This document shows positions 35,371-43,894 of a DNA stretch of 64,000 nt, in pieces (position 1 is the stretch's first letter; every line of letters begins with the position of its first letter). The stretch lies in NCBI GenBank assembly GCA_963674475.2, contig CAXXFQ010000024.1:744001-808000 (forward strand), read 5' to 3'. The position numbers and the translations under genes are program-made. This stretch comes from CAXXFQ01 sp963674475. GTDB taxonomy: Bacteria > Planctomycetota > Planctomycetia > Pirellulales > Thermoguttaceae. The notes under the pieces are model-generated. The model saw only the letters and a list, made by a program, of their open reading frames with translations. It did not search any database and was not told the DNA's origin.

Positions 35371-37209
35371 GTGAACCTCTCCCCGATCGACTGGACTATC
35401 GTCGTCGCGTTCATGGCCACCACACTCGCTGTGGGTGTCATCGTGTCAAAGCGCGCGGGGCGTAGCTCGGCCGACTTCTTCGTTTCCGGACGCGGGATGC
35501 CCTGGTGGCTTTTGGGGGTCTCGATGGTCGCAACGACCTTTTCGGCAGGGACGCCGAATCTGGTCGCCGATCTGGTTCGAAAGCAAGGAGTCGCAGGGAA
35601 TTGGGCTTGGTGGTCATTTTTGCCAACCGGGATGATGACCGTCTTCCTTTATGCAAAACTCTGGCGGCGTAGCGGCGTGATGACCGATCTCGAGTTTTAC
35701 GAACTTCGCTACAGCGGAACCAGTGCGGCGTTGCTTCGCGGGTTTCGCGCGGTTTATCTGGGCGTCTTGTTCAATGTCATGGTCCTCGCCTCGGCCAACC
35801 TCGCGGCGATTAAAATTTGTGGCGCAATGATCGGCACCTCGCCGATCGTGACGGTAATCGTGGCCAGTGTGGTCACGGTCATCTTCAGTGCCCTGGGCGG
35901 ACTGACCGGCGTGCTGATTACCGACTTTCTGCTTTTCATTGTCTCAATGGGAGGAGCGATTGCCGCGGCGGTCTACTTGGTTAATCTGCCCGAGGTCGGA
36001 GGACTCGCATCGCTTTTGGCCCACCCGGAAGTCGGTGTCAAGACGGCCATGATCCCGAGCCTTGCCGATCCGGAACTACTTGTCGCGGCGTTGATTGTTC
36101 CGTTGGCCGTCCAATGGTGGAGCGTTTGGTATCCCGGCGCCGAACCGGGTGGCGGTGGCTACGTGGCCCAGCGGATGTTGGCAGCAAAAAACGAGGGGCA
36201 CGCCACCGGTGCGACACTGCTTTTCAATGTGGCCCATTACGCCCTACGACCTTGGCCCTGGTTGATTGTCGCCTTGGCGTCGATTCTCGTCTTTCCGGAC
36301 CTCGCGTCACTTGAGGCACGGTTTCCTAACCTGGCCAAAGAGGTGATTCAAGATGACCTTGCCTATCCGGCGATGATGACCCTGTTGCCGACCGGGCTTC
36401 GCGGACTGGTTTTGGCCTCGTTGATCGCGGCGTTCATGTCAACCCTTTCGACCCATTTAAACTGGGGCGCGTCGTATGTGGTCAATGATTTCTACAAACG
36501 TTTTCTTCGGCCCGACGCGTCGGAAAAAGAGCTGGTCCGCGCAGGGCGGCTCTGCACCCTCTTGACGATGATTCTTGCGGCAATCGTCGGACTCTGCCTG
36601 AGCAACGCGTTACAAGCGTTTCGGATTATCCTGCAAATCGGCGCTGGTACCGGGCTTCTGTTCATTTTGCGTTGGTTCTGGTGGCGCATCAACGCGCTGA
36701 GCGAAATCACGGCCATGGTTGCCTCGTTGCTGGTGGCAATCGGGTTTGAATTTTTCACGCCATCCTTGCCGGGCTGGCAAAAACTGTTGATTGGCGTCGG
36801 CATCACGACATTTTGCTGGCTTGTCGCGACGTGGTTGACTCGACCGAGTGATGAGCGAACTTTGATCGAGTTTTGTCGCCGCGTTCATCCGGGCGGCCCC
36901 GGTTGGCGACGGGTTATTGACCGAGCCCAAGAGCAAGGCGTCGCTTCCGAAGAGATGACTAAGCAGTGGACCGTTCCGTGGGAGATCGCCTGCATGCTGC
37001 TTGGTTGCATGGTGGTCTACGCCGCACTGCTGGCAACCGGCTCCCTTTTGTATGCGAATTACCTTGCCGCAGGAATACTTTTGGCCATCGCCATGGTCGG
37101 CGGTATTTTACTGTGGACTTGTTGGAAAAAAGTGGCACTCGACCGCCCCGAGCCTGGTTTATCGTCATCCGAACAACCGATTGAAAGACCGAAACAAAAC
37201 CAAGAGTAA
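35371..37209 (+). CDS. Sodium:solute symporter (SSS family)
   Basis: 612 residues with about 13-14 membrane segments, starting with IDWTIVVAFMATTLAVGVIV. The SSS signature region is present: FFVSGRGMPWWLLGVSMVAT near residue 37, TFSAGTPNLVADLVRKQGVA with the sodium-site Ser/Thr, and VLASLIAAFMSTLSTHLNWG in the middle. A C-terminal pair of segments (EIACMLLGCMVVYAALLATG) follows a hydrophilic loop. It imports a sugar or organic solute with Na+. The placement between the exported oxidoreductase and the GH84-like enzyme points to a sugar released by the cluster's glycosidases. The length of about 610 is normal for the planctomycete subgroup. Confidence 0.9.
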   Translation: MNLSPIDWTIVVAFMATTLAVGVIVSKRAGRSSADFFVSGRGMPWWLLGVSMVATTFSAGTPNLVADLVRKQGVAGNWAWWSFLPTGMMTVFLYAKLWRRSGVMTDLEFYELRYSGTSAALLRGFRAVYLGVLFNVMVLASANLAAIKICGAMIGTSPIVTVIVASVVTVIFSALGGLTGVLITDFLLFIVSMGGAIAAAVYLVNLPEVGGLASLLAHPEVGVKTAMIPSLADPELLVAALIVPLAVQWWSVWYPGAEPGGGGYVAQRMLAAKNEGHATGATLLFNVAHYALRPWPWLIVALASILVFPDLASLEARFPNLAKEVIQDDLAYPAMMTLLPTGLRGLVLASLIAAFMSTLSTHLNWGASYVVNDFYKRFLRPDASEKELVRAGRLCTLLTMILAAIVGLCLSNALQAFRIILQIGAGTGLLFILRWFWWRINALSEITAMVASLLVAIGFEFFTPSLPGWQKLLIGVGITTFCWLVATWLTRPSDERTLIEFCRRVHPGGPGWRRVIDRAQEQGVASEEMTKQWTVPWEIACMLLGCMVVYAALLATGSLLYANYLAAGILLAIAMVGGILLWTCWKKVALDRPEPGLSSSEQPIERPKQNQE

Positions 37210-37289
37210 GCCGATTTCTCTTCCGACACACGGAATCCTTTTAAACAGAACTTCTCATCCACCATCAAAAACCCACCTGGAAAACGATC

Positions 37290-39269
37290 ATGATTCACCC
37301 AACGAGAATGACGGTTCTCCTTATCGCGCTCCTGTTAGCCGGTTTCGGTAACACTCGACTCGTTTTGGCCAACTCGCCGACCGAAAACCGGATCGACACG
37401 GCCAATGCGGCGGCAATTGTCGTCGGACTCGATGCGACCGAGCCGGAAGCGTATGCGGCTGTCTATTTTCAAACCCAAATCAAGCGACGATTCAAGATCG
37501 AGTTGCCGATCGTCGAGGAAAACCAAATCCCCGAATCGGCCCGCGTTCTTTTTGTCCTGGGACAGAAAAAGACGAACCGGCTTTTGGCCCGATTGGCTGA
37601 AGCGAACGGGATTCATCTCGACGACCAAACGCCCGGTTTCGACGGCTTTACCGTTCGAAATTTGGACTCGGAAATCAAGCCTGACACCAATCGGCAAGTC
37701 GTTCTCGTGGCCGGTGGTAACCCGCGCGGCGTCATCTACGGGCAAAACTGGCTCGTCGATCACTTTTATCGCGGTGAAAAAGGGCAGATCGTCTGGAAGG
37801 ACTTGAACCATACCGATCGGCCGGAAATCGCCTGGCGTGGACGTCCGCATTCGGTCCTGGCCCACCACCTCGAACCGGGCGTTTTGGATGCTTATCTTCG
37901 CGCGGGGATCAACTTTACCGATATCCGCGACGATCGCTCGGTCAAAGAGAGTAAAATCTTCCCCGCCCGCAAGGCCTCGATGGGGCTGCCGGCCGGTGAG
38001 CCGCTGGACGTGCCGCAAATCAAACGGATGATCGACCAGTCGCACCGACGCGGCCTGTTCGTCTATGGAACGGTCTCTTGTAGTGCCAAGAACGGAAATA
38101 CCGACGCCCCGTTAAAAACGTTCCGCGAGCTGATCGATCTGGGTGTCGACGGGCTTTGGCTTTCGTTCGACGATACCGGCGCCGGAGAAGCGTCGGAAGA
38201 GATCGTCCGCCGCACCTTGGCCCTCGGTCGCGAGCATGGCATGACCGGCCGTAAAATCGCGATCACCCCGCCGGACCCGGAATACAAAAAACCGGCTATG
38301 CAGTGGAACGCGATGGCGACCGGTTGGAATTTAGAAAATGCCCAATGGTTTTTCACCAGCCTTCCCGGCGAAAAGAATTTGTCCGAAACGAGAAAAAATG
38401 GCCTAAAACCCCTTCCCGGATGGTGGCACAATCTCGTGCGGATGCCGGGCGGATTTTTGCACAACGGCCATGTCCTTTGCTCGTTACGAGCGGATCGAAG
38501 TCCCGCTTATGTCAATCTCCAACCGATCACAAGCGGCTGGCACTACCCGACCTATGACCGATTGCGTGATGCGAAAAAATATACCGACTGTGCGCTGCTC
38601 TGGGGCGTCTGTAACGGCTGGCCCGAAGAGTATTTTGTCGGAATGATGGGCCGCTGGGCCTGGAATCCGACGAAGGCCGATTGGCCCGAGACTCGCCGAC
38701 AGATCTACACCGAACTGTATGGCCCGGCCCAAGTCGAAACGGCAATGGAATTCGACGACCAACTGGCCGAACTCAAAAACCAATTTTTCCTGCCGACCGG
38801 CTTCTTGTGGGGCCCCAGGAAAGAAAGGAGCCAAGCCGTCTGGCCACCGCGACTCAAAAAAACCGAGGATCGCCCCATGGTGTTGGCCCGGATCGAAAAG
38901 CTCGAAGCGTTGGCCAACGAGCTATGCAAAAAAGCCCCTGCCGAAACCCTGATTGACCGCGATCGACTCGAACGGGTCTACCTCGAACCGATGCGGAAAA
39001 CCCTTGATGTGGCACGCAAACTGACCCGCCTCGATTTCCCTGAATATCACCAGAAAGAAGCAGAAGCGGAAATCAAACGTCTCTTGGACGAAGGTGCGGA
39101 GTCGGAAGCGAAACAGCGATACAACCGGTATCGAAACGAAGTCCTCAGCCAGCTCGACGAAATCGAATCGAAGATGACCGATCTGCGGGCATTGGAAAGT
39201 TACCGCGACCGTTGGCAGCGTCGACTTGCCACATTCGATAAGTTTAAAAAGACGATTTCGAAAAACTAA
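37290..39269 (+). CDS. Exported GH84-like (beta-N-acetylglucosaminidase-type) protein
   Basis: 659 residues with signal peptide MTVLLIALLLAGFGNTRLVL. Residues about 40-180 form the GH20/GH84 accessory alpha/beta domain (NAAAIVVGLDATEPEAYAAV; GGNPRGVIYGQNWLVDHFYR). A barrel region follows: PEIAWRGRPHSVLAHHLEPG, RAGINFTDIRDDRS, and VDGLWLSFDDTGAGEASEE, where the D-D pair sits as in GH84 catalysis. The C-terminal 130 residues are a coiled coil rich in Glu and Lys. By homology it would remove O- or N-linked GlcNAc or a related sugar, which fits the GH20 gene upstream. Its stop codon touches the start of the repeat element at 39269. Confidence 0.72.
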   Translation: MIHPTRMTVLLIALLLAGFGNTRLVLANSPTENRIDTANAAAIVVGLDATEPEAYAAVYFQTQIKRRFKIELPIVEENQIPESARVLFVLGQKKTNRLLARLAEANGIHLDDQTPGFDGFTVRNLDSEIKPDTNRQVVLVAGGNPRGVIYGQNWLVDHFYRGEKGQIVWKDLNHTDRPEIAWRGRPHSVLAHHLEPGVLDAYLRAGINFTDIRDDRSVKESKIFPARKASMGLPAGEPLDVPQIKRMIDQSHRRGLFVYGTVSCSAKNGNTDAPLKTFRELIDLGVDGLWLSFDDTGAGEASEEIVRRTLALGREHGMTGRKIAITPPDPEYKKPAMQWNAMATGWNLENAQWFFTSLPGEKNLSETRKNGLKPLPGWWHNLVRMPGGFLHNGHVLCSLRADRSPAYVNLQPITSGWHYPTYDRLRDAKKYTDCALLWGVCNGWPEEYFVGMMGRWAWNPTKADWPETRRQIYTELYGPAQVETAMEFDDQLAELKNQFFLPTGFLWGPRKERSQAVWPPRLKKTEDRPMVLARIEKLEALANELCKKAPAETLIDRDRLERVYLEPMRKTLDVARKLTRLDFPEYHQKEAEAEIKRLLDEGAESEAKQRYNRYRNEVLSQLDEIESKMTDLRALESYRDRWQRRLATFDKFKKTISKN

Positions 39270-39434
39270 GAGCCTATCCCAGAACCTGCTTTATTAACGA
39301 AAGCGAGGATTTTTGTCTCGTCGGCAAGGAGCAAAATCGCAGGCATATTAGCCGATATGTCGAGATTTTGCGACGAAGTTCCGACGAGCAAAAAGACCGC
39401 TTGCAGTCTGAATTGAGGTTTTGGGATAGGCTCT
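39269..39434 (+). repeat. Structured 166-bp interspersed element, copy 1
   Basis: Ends are 19-base inverted repeats, AGAGCCTATCCCAGAACCT (39269-39287) and AGGTTTTGGGATAGGCTCT (39416-39434), pairing completely with one G-U. Nested inside are CTCGTCGG/CCGACGAG (39317-39324, 39381-39388), GCAAAATC/GATTTTGC (39331-39338, 39364-39371) and CATAT/ATATG at the tip. A second copy lies at 53796-53962 on the other strand, alike in the inner part but with different, still self-matching end arms. No coding capacity. Confidence 0.8.
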
Positions 39435-39548
39435 AAGAGAGAAGAGGGCCACCGGCTTTGATTTCAGTGCCCGGGGCACCCGACGCTTACTCACGGAAAA
39501 AACGTCGGGTGCCGTTTTTCGATCAACTCGAAACCATTGCAGGCGGCA

Positions 39549-40499
39549 TTAAGTGCCGAGGACCTTTTTCATCTGGCCGCATACCTTGCTCAGGCGTTCC
39601 AATCCGCCACCCTTCACCTCGGCCGTCGCCCAGCCGGTGAAGCCGATATCGGCCAGTCCCTTGCGAACCTGGTCCCAGGGCAAGTCGCCTTCGCCGATAT
39701 CGGTGAATTTATTATCCTTGCGACTGAATCCTTTGATGTCCAGCTTCACGCACCGATGGCCAAACTGACGAATCCAATCGCCCGGCTGACCGTATTTCCA
39801 GTGGTTACCGATGTCGTAGTACATTCCCACCCAGGGGCTGTTGAAACTGTCGACAAACTTGACGAACGCCTCGGCCGACTGTTCCGGCGGGGCGTCGTGC
39901 TGGTAGTGCATCTGGTTCCAGACGTTTTCGAACAAGATCGGCTGGCCCAACGCCGCCGCCAATGGCAGCAGCTTCTTGATCTCAACCCGGCATCGTTCTT
40001 CGATGACGTCGGCTGAGCCGTCTTTGGCATGCCCAACGACGATCAAGACGCCGCAACCGCCCGCCGCATGGGAAACCCGCATGCAGTGCTCGATGTTGGC
40101 CCGCCCTTGGGCCCGTTCTTTCTCGTCGGCGCTGGTGAGCCGATTGCTCCAGTGTGCGTGGTTGATCGCGTTGTGGACAAACACGCCCGATTCGTTAACT
40201 GCCTCGCGGGCTTGTTCCGGCGTGTAATCACCAGCCCTGTCGAAGTCGACGCCGTCAAAACCCGCTTTGGCCGCCAGGCTTAATTGATCGGCCAGCGACA
40301 GCTTTTTGCCGTCGCTTTCCTTGGCGATCATGCCCAACTTGCAGGACAACAAGATTCGCTTGCCTTGAGGCGGCTCGACGATAGAGTCTTTCTCGGCCGC
40401 TTGCAAGCCAGATGTTGTCATGGCCACCCCGGCGACCGACATAGCGCCCGCGGTCAGAAATCCACGACGGCTGACGGAGGACGATTTTGCTTTATTCAT
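39549..40499 (-). CDS. Tat-exported sugar phosphate isomerase/epimerase-like TIM-barrel protein
   Basis: 316 residues. Twin-arginine signal SRRGFLTAGAMSVAGVAMTT at residues 10-29. The rest is an AP-endonuclease-2-type TIM barrel (xylose isomerase-like): LSLADQLSLAAKAGFDGVDF, VFVHNAINHAHWSNRLTS, ILFENVWNQMHYQHDAP with the metal-binding Glu, WVGMYYDIGNHWKYGQPG with Asp and His ligands, CVKLDIKGFSRKDNKFTDIG, and GWATAEVKGGGLERL with the last Glu. It probably isomerises or epimerises a free or keto sugar outside the cytoplasm, matching the exported Gfo/Idh enzyme of the neighbouring cluster. Transcribed toward that cluster, alone. Confidence 0.88.
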   Translation of the reverse strand: MNKAKSSSVSRRGFLTAGAMSVAGVAMTTSGLQAAEKDSIVEPPQGKRILLSCKLGMIAKESDGKKLSLADQLSLAAKAGFDGVDFDRAGDYTPEQAREAVNESGVFVHNAINHAHWSNRLTSADEKERAQGRANIEHCMRVSHAAGGCGVLIVVGHAKDGSADVIEERCRVEIKKLLPLAAALGQPILFENVWNQMHYQHDAPPEQSAEAFVKFVDSFNSPWVGMYYDIGNHWKYGQPGDWIRQFGHRCVKLDIKGFSRKDNKFTDIGEGDLPWDQVRKGLADIGFTGWATAEVKGGGLERLSKVCGQMKKVLGT

Positions 40500-40907
40500 T
40501 AAGAACTTCTCCTATGGTAGTACCAATTTTGTCAAGTTTTTCGTTGTGCTTCGTGGGGGAGGTATAATTTGGGCAGGACTGGAAATGTCGAACGAAAAAG
40601 CTCGAAGGTAGAAAGAACGAAGCTGAGATTTCCCATTTATTTTGAGCCTGAAGTCACTTCAAGCCCGCAACAGTGACTATTGTAACATCGTCCCCTTGCG
40701 CGTGTCTATCGCGAGATGACTTCTTGTCCCTATTTTTCGGTACCTCCCAAACTGAGAAAAATAAGGAACACTCCCCCCCCCTGATAGTCAATTATATCAA
40801 TATGAGCACCCAAATGAGCGCGATCTCTGAGGTGGCCTGGGGTGCCAAGGGGCGAAATGGGGGTTATTTATGGTGGACTCTGCTTTATTGAGTTAACACG
40901 GCACGCT
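40500..40907. other. Intergenic region, no gene seen
   Basis: About 400 bp between two minus-strand genes, with a C8 run near 40784 and AT-rich stretches. Short open frames here have no ribosome site or protein-like composition. It must hold the promoter of the epimerase gene, but I cannot place it. Confidence 0.4.
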
Positions 40908-41588
40908 TTACTCGTTTCCCTTGGCGATTTGTTTGAGCTTTTCTCTGTCCAGTAGACGGAAGCGGTGGTTTGTGGCGTCGGAGATCAAGCCGGTTTGGAT
41001 GAGTCGTCGGAGGACGCGAGAGAACGTTTCACTGGTGAGATTCAAATGGTTGGCGATGTGTCGCTTCAAAGCGGGAAGCTCGATGGTATCTTTCTCGTCG
41101 GTCGCCATTTCTAAAAGATAGCGGGCCACCCGTCCCGCTGCATCACGCAATACCACGTTTCCCATCAGACCGACCAGATCGTGAACCCAACTGGACATTC
41201 CCGCCATCATGCAAAGACACAGGTCATGGTCTTCCTCAAGCGCTTTGCGAAAGGGGTCGAGCGGCAAGAGGACACAGTTAGTCGGTTCGATCGTCTCGGC
41301 GCTTGCGGGATATTTGAATCCGCCGATGGCCGCCACCTCGGCAAAAGTTCCGCCCGGTCCGACCATGTGCAAAACATGCTCTTTGCCGCCTGAACCCGTC
41401 TTGAAAATTCGAACCAAACCTCCGTCGACCACGTAGACGCCTGCGCAATCATCGCCCTCACAGAATATCCGATACGATTTGGGAAACCGGCAAATCCTGG
41501 CCATCGTGGCAAGTCGCACAAAACCGGCCTCGCTCACCTCGGAAAACAGGGCGCAGTCGGCCAGGATGTCGATCACATTGCGGGGCAT
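40908..41588 (-). CDS. Crp/Fnr-family transcriptional regulator (FNR/DNR-like)
   Basis: 226 residues. Residues about 15-130 are a cyclic-nucleotide-binding-type beta-roll (FCEGDDCAGVYVVDGGLVRI; VGPGGTFAEVAAIGGFKYPA), then the long dimer helix. Residues 145-220 are the winged helix, with ELPALKRHIANHLNLTSETF and SRVLRRLIQTGLISDATNHR as recognition helix and wing. The E-x-x-S-R pattern (ETFSRVLR) is that of FNR/DNR, which bind TTGAT-N4-ATCAA, and exactly such a site lies in the shared upstream region at 41789-41802. The N-terminus lacks the FNR iron-sulfur cysteine cluster, so a heme/NO-sensing DNR type is more likely. Divergent from hcp. Confidence 0.9.
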   Translation of the reverse strand: MPRNVIDILADCALFSEVSEAGFVRLATMARICRFPKSYRIFCEGDDCAGVYVVDGGLVRIFKTGSGGKEHVLHMVGPGGTFAEVAAIGGFKYPASAETIEPTNCVLLPLDPFRKALEEDHDLCLCMMAGMSSWVHDLVGLMGNVVLRDAAGRVARYLLEMATDEKDTIELPALKRHIANHLNLTSETFSRVLRRLIQTGLISDATNHRFRLLDREKLKQIAKGNE

Positions 41589-41788
41589 TTCACGGCCTCA
41601 TGGGGGACGTCGGTTATTTTTCATCTCACACGACATGGTACCCAGATCCTCCCAAGGCTCGCGTGTTTCGCCTCGTCTGCGCAAAGGAGGGTGCTGGACG
41701 TTTCGTGCTGATTTTATCATGAATGGTCCGGTCACACACCCCTGGATCAGGTGGGTGTATCGAAATGTGTCCGGAATTTTTTTCCGCC

Positions 41789-41830
41789 TTGATCTAGATC
41801 AAGGACAAAGCCCTTAGGGCAACCGATAAT
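41789..41830 (+). promoter_or_regulatory. FNR/DNR box and class II promoter of hcp
   Basis: TTGAT-CTAG-ATCAA (41789-41802), extended to the perfect palindrome CCTTGATCTAGATCAAGG (41787-41804). A -10 GATAAT lies at 41825-41830. With +1 near 41837 the box centres on -41.5, the classic activator position. The regulator that would bind is the divergent Crp/Fnr gene. The resulting leader to hcp is about 178 nt. Confidence 0.85.
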
Positions 41831-42014
41831 CTTTATGACAAGAGAACGATTCACTCACGAGGTAAATCCAACACCCGTTTTGAGTTTATCGTCGTCACGA
41901 CCTAAAGGGCATTTTCAAATCTACCCACGGGGCCTCCCACGGCCGAGAACCAGTGACGCGAAGCAGGGTTTTGAAATCGGCTCAAATAATTTCCCTTTCC
42001 TTAGGAGGATCTTC

Positions 42015-43664
42015 ATGTACTGTTTTCAATGCGAGCAAGCGGCCAAAGGAACCGGTTGTACGGTCGGTGGCGTCTGCGGAAAGGATGCAAGGACGGCTTC
42101 CCTTCAGGATCTTTTGATTTACGCCGCCAAGGGGATTTCGATGTATGCCCATCGTGCGGCACGGCTTGAAAAACGGGACCCCGAAATCGACGTCTTCGTG
42201 ATCGAGGCACTTTTCACCACGGTGACCAACGTGGATTTTGACACCGAGCGACTTGGGAAAATTCTCCGAAAGGCGTCCACGATACGTGATAAGGCCAAAT
42301 CGCTCTATGAAAACGCCTGTCGCGAAATCGACAAGACGCCCGAGACGCTTTTGGGGCCGGCCAACTGGGAACCGGCCGACGACCTTGAAGGGATGGTCGA
42401 ACAGGGAGAGTCCGTGTCGATTCTCGATCGGAGGGTCCTGATCGGCGAAGATCGCTCCGGTCTCCAGGAGTTGATTCTCTATGGCCTCAAGGGGACTGCT
42501 TCCTACCTTGACCATGCTCAGGTTTTGGGAAAGGACGATCCGGAACTTTACGCGACAATACACGAAGCGCTCGACTTCCTCACCCAAGACGACCCTTCGC
42601 TCGACGACTTGGTCGGTTGGGCATTGAAGGCCGGCGAGCTGAATCTCAAAGTCATGGAGCTGCTTGACGCGGCCAACACCGGGACCTATGGCCATCCGGA
42701 GCCGACGACCGTTCGCGTAACGCCGGTAAAAGGAAAGGCGATTGTCGTTTCGGGACACGATCTCAAAGATTTGGAAGCACTGTTGAAACAGACCGAGGAA
42801 AAAGGGATTCACGTCTATACGCACGGCGAAATGTTGCCGTGTCACGGCTATCCCGAATTGAAAAAGTACAAGCACTTGGTCGGAAACTACGGCGGCGCGT
42901 GGCAGGATCAGCAGAAAGAGTTCGACGCCTTTCCCGGGGCGGTTTTGATGACAACTAATTGCATCCAAAAACCGCGGGAGAGCTATCAGGGTCGAATTTT
43001 TACGACCGGGTTGGTTGCCTGGCCGGGCGTAACGCATATCGGGCGGGACAAGGACTTTTCACCCGTTATCGAAGCCGCTCTGGCCGCACCCGGATTCACC
43101 GAGGACGAGCCGGAAAAGACGATCCTGGTCGGTTTCGGACACCACGCGGTTCTCGGTGTCGCCGACAAGGTGATCGAAGCGGTCAAAAGCGGGGCGATCC
43201 GACATTTCTTCCTGGTCGGAGGCTGCGACGGTGCGAAGCCGGGCCGCAACTATTACACCGATTTCGCCCAGCAGGTGCCCGACGATTGTGTTATTCTCAC
43301 CCTCGCCTGCGGCAAGTATCGCTTCAATAAGCTTGACTTTGGCCAGATCGACGGCATTCCCCGACTGTTGGACATCGGACAGTGCAACGACGCCTATTCG
43401 GCCGTTCAGATTGCCGTGGCGTTGGCCGGAGCGTTTCAATGTGGCGTGAATGACTTGCCGCTTTCGATGATTATCAGTTGGTACGAACAAAAGGCGGTTG
43501 CGATCCTGCTGGCCCTTTTGCATCTGGGCATCAAGGACATCCGACTCGGTCCCACCCTCCCGGCGTTCGTCACCCCGGCCGTGCTGCAAGTTCTGGTCGA
43601 CAATTTTAATATCATGCCGATCACGACACCCGAAGAAGATCTTGAGGCGATTTTGGGTAGTTGA
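42015..43664 (+). CDS. hcp: Hybrid cluster protein (hydroxylamine reductase / NO-detoxifying), class I
   Basis: 549 residues from the ATG at 42015, with AGGAGG upstream; the open frame reaches back to 41835, but the family begins with MYCFQCEQ. N-terminal cluster cysteines are C3, C6, C15 and C21 (C-x2-C-x8-C-x5-C), the class I pattern of strict anaerobes, which binds a cubane cluster. Hybrid-cluster ligands are seen in ILVGFGHHAVLGVADKV, then FLVGGCDGAKPGRNYY, LTLACGKYRFNK and CNDAYSAVQIAVALA. It reduces NO or hydroxylamine in the cytoplasm and protects against nitrosative stress. The upstream DNR box matches that role. A perfect terminator follows at 43759. Confidence 0.95.
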   Translation: MYCFQCEQAAKGTGCTVGGVCGKDARTASLQDLLIYAAKGISMYAHRAARLEKRDPEIDVFVIEALFTTVTNVDFDTERLGKILRKASTIRDKAKSLYENACREIDKTPETLLGPANWEPADDLEGMVEQGESVSILDRRVLIGEDRSGLQELILYGLKGTASYLDHAQVLGKDDPELYATIHEALDFLTQDDPSLDDLVGWALKAGELNLKVMELLDAANTGTYGHPEPTTVRVTPVKGKAIVVSGHDLKDLEALLKQTEEKGIHVYTHGEMLPCHGYPELKKYKHLVGNYGGAWQDQQKEFDAFPGAVLMTTNCIQKPRESYQGRIFTTGLVAWPGVTHIGRDKDFSPVIEAALAAPGFTEDEPEKTILVGFGHHAVLGVADKVIEAVKSGAIRHFFLVGGCDGAKPGRNYYTDFAQQVPDDCVILTLACGKYRFNKLDFGQIDGIPRLLDIGQCNDAYSAVQIAVALAGAFQCGVNDLPLSMIISWYEQKAVAILLALLHLGIKDIRLGPTLPAFVTPAVLQVLVDNFNIMPITTPEEDLEAILGS

Positions 43665-43758
43665 ATTTGGTCAGCATTTCGCGTATCCCCTTTTTCGAGA
43701 CAATCGGTTATGCGATTCCACAAACCAACCGGCACCGTAACCGCCTTCGATCGAGGCC

Positions 43759-43790
43759 AACCGTAGGGGAATCCCCTACGGTTTTGCTTC
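43759..43790 (+). terminator. Rho-independent terminator of hcp
   Basis: Perfect 11-base stem AACCGTAGGGG (43759-43769) / CCCCTACGGTT (43773-43783) with a three-base loop, followed by TTGCTTCTT. It lies 95 bp after hcp and separates it from the ovothiol operon. Just before ovoA a further hairpin (CTCAAAC/GTTTGAG, 43853-43880) abuts the ribosome site. Confidence 0.85.
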
Positions 43791-43894
43791 TTGCCACCGA
43801 AAATACCTCTTTATTAAATCAAAAGACGATTTCATGCTATAAATGGATATTCCTCAAACGTGAATACGCCTTTGTTTGAGCGGAGGCTAATGAC

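Noticed and set aside
40673..40891. 72-codon plus-strand open frame
   Set aside because: No ribosome site and low-complexity Cys/Ser content; probably non-coding.
41835..42014. 60-codon N-terminal extension of hcp
   Set aside because: Falls in the predicted leader RNA, lacks family similarity, and the strong AGGAGG site serves the ATG at 42015.
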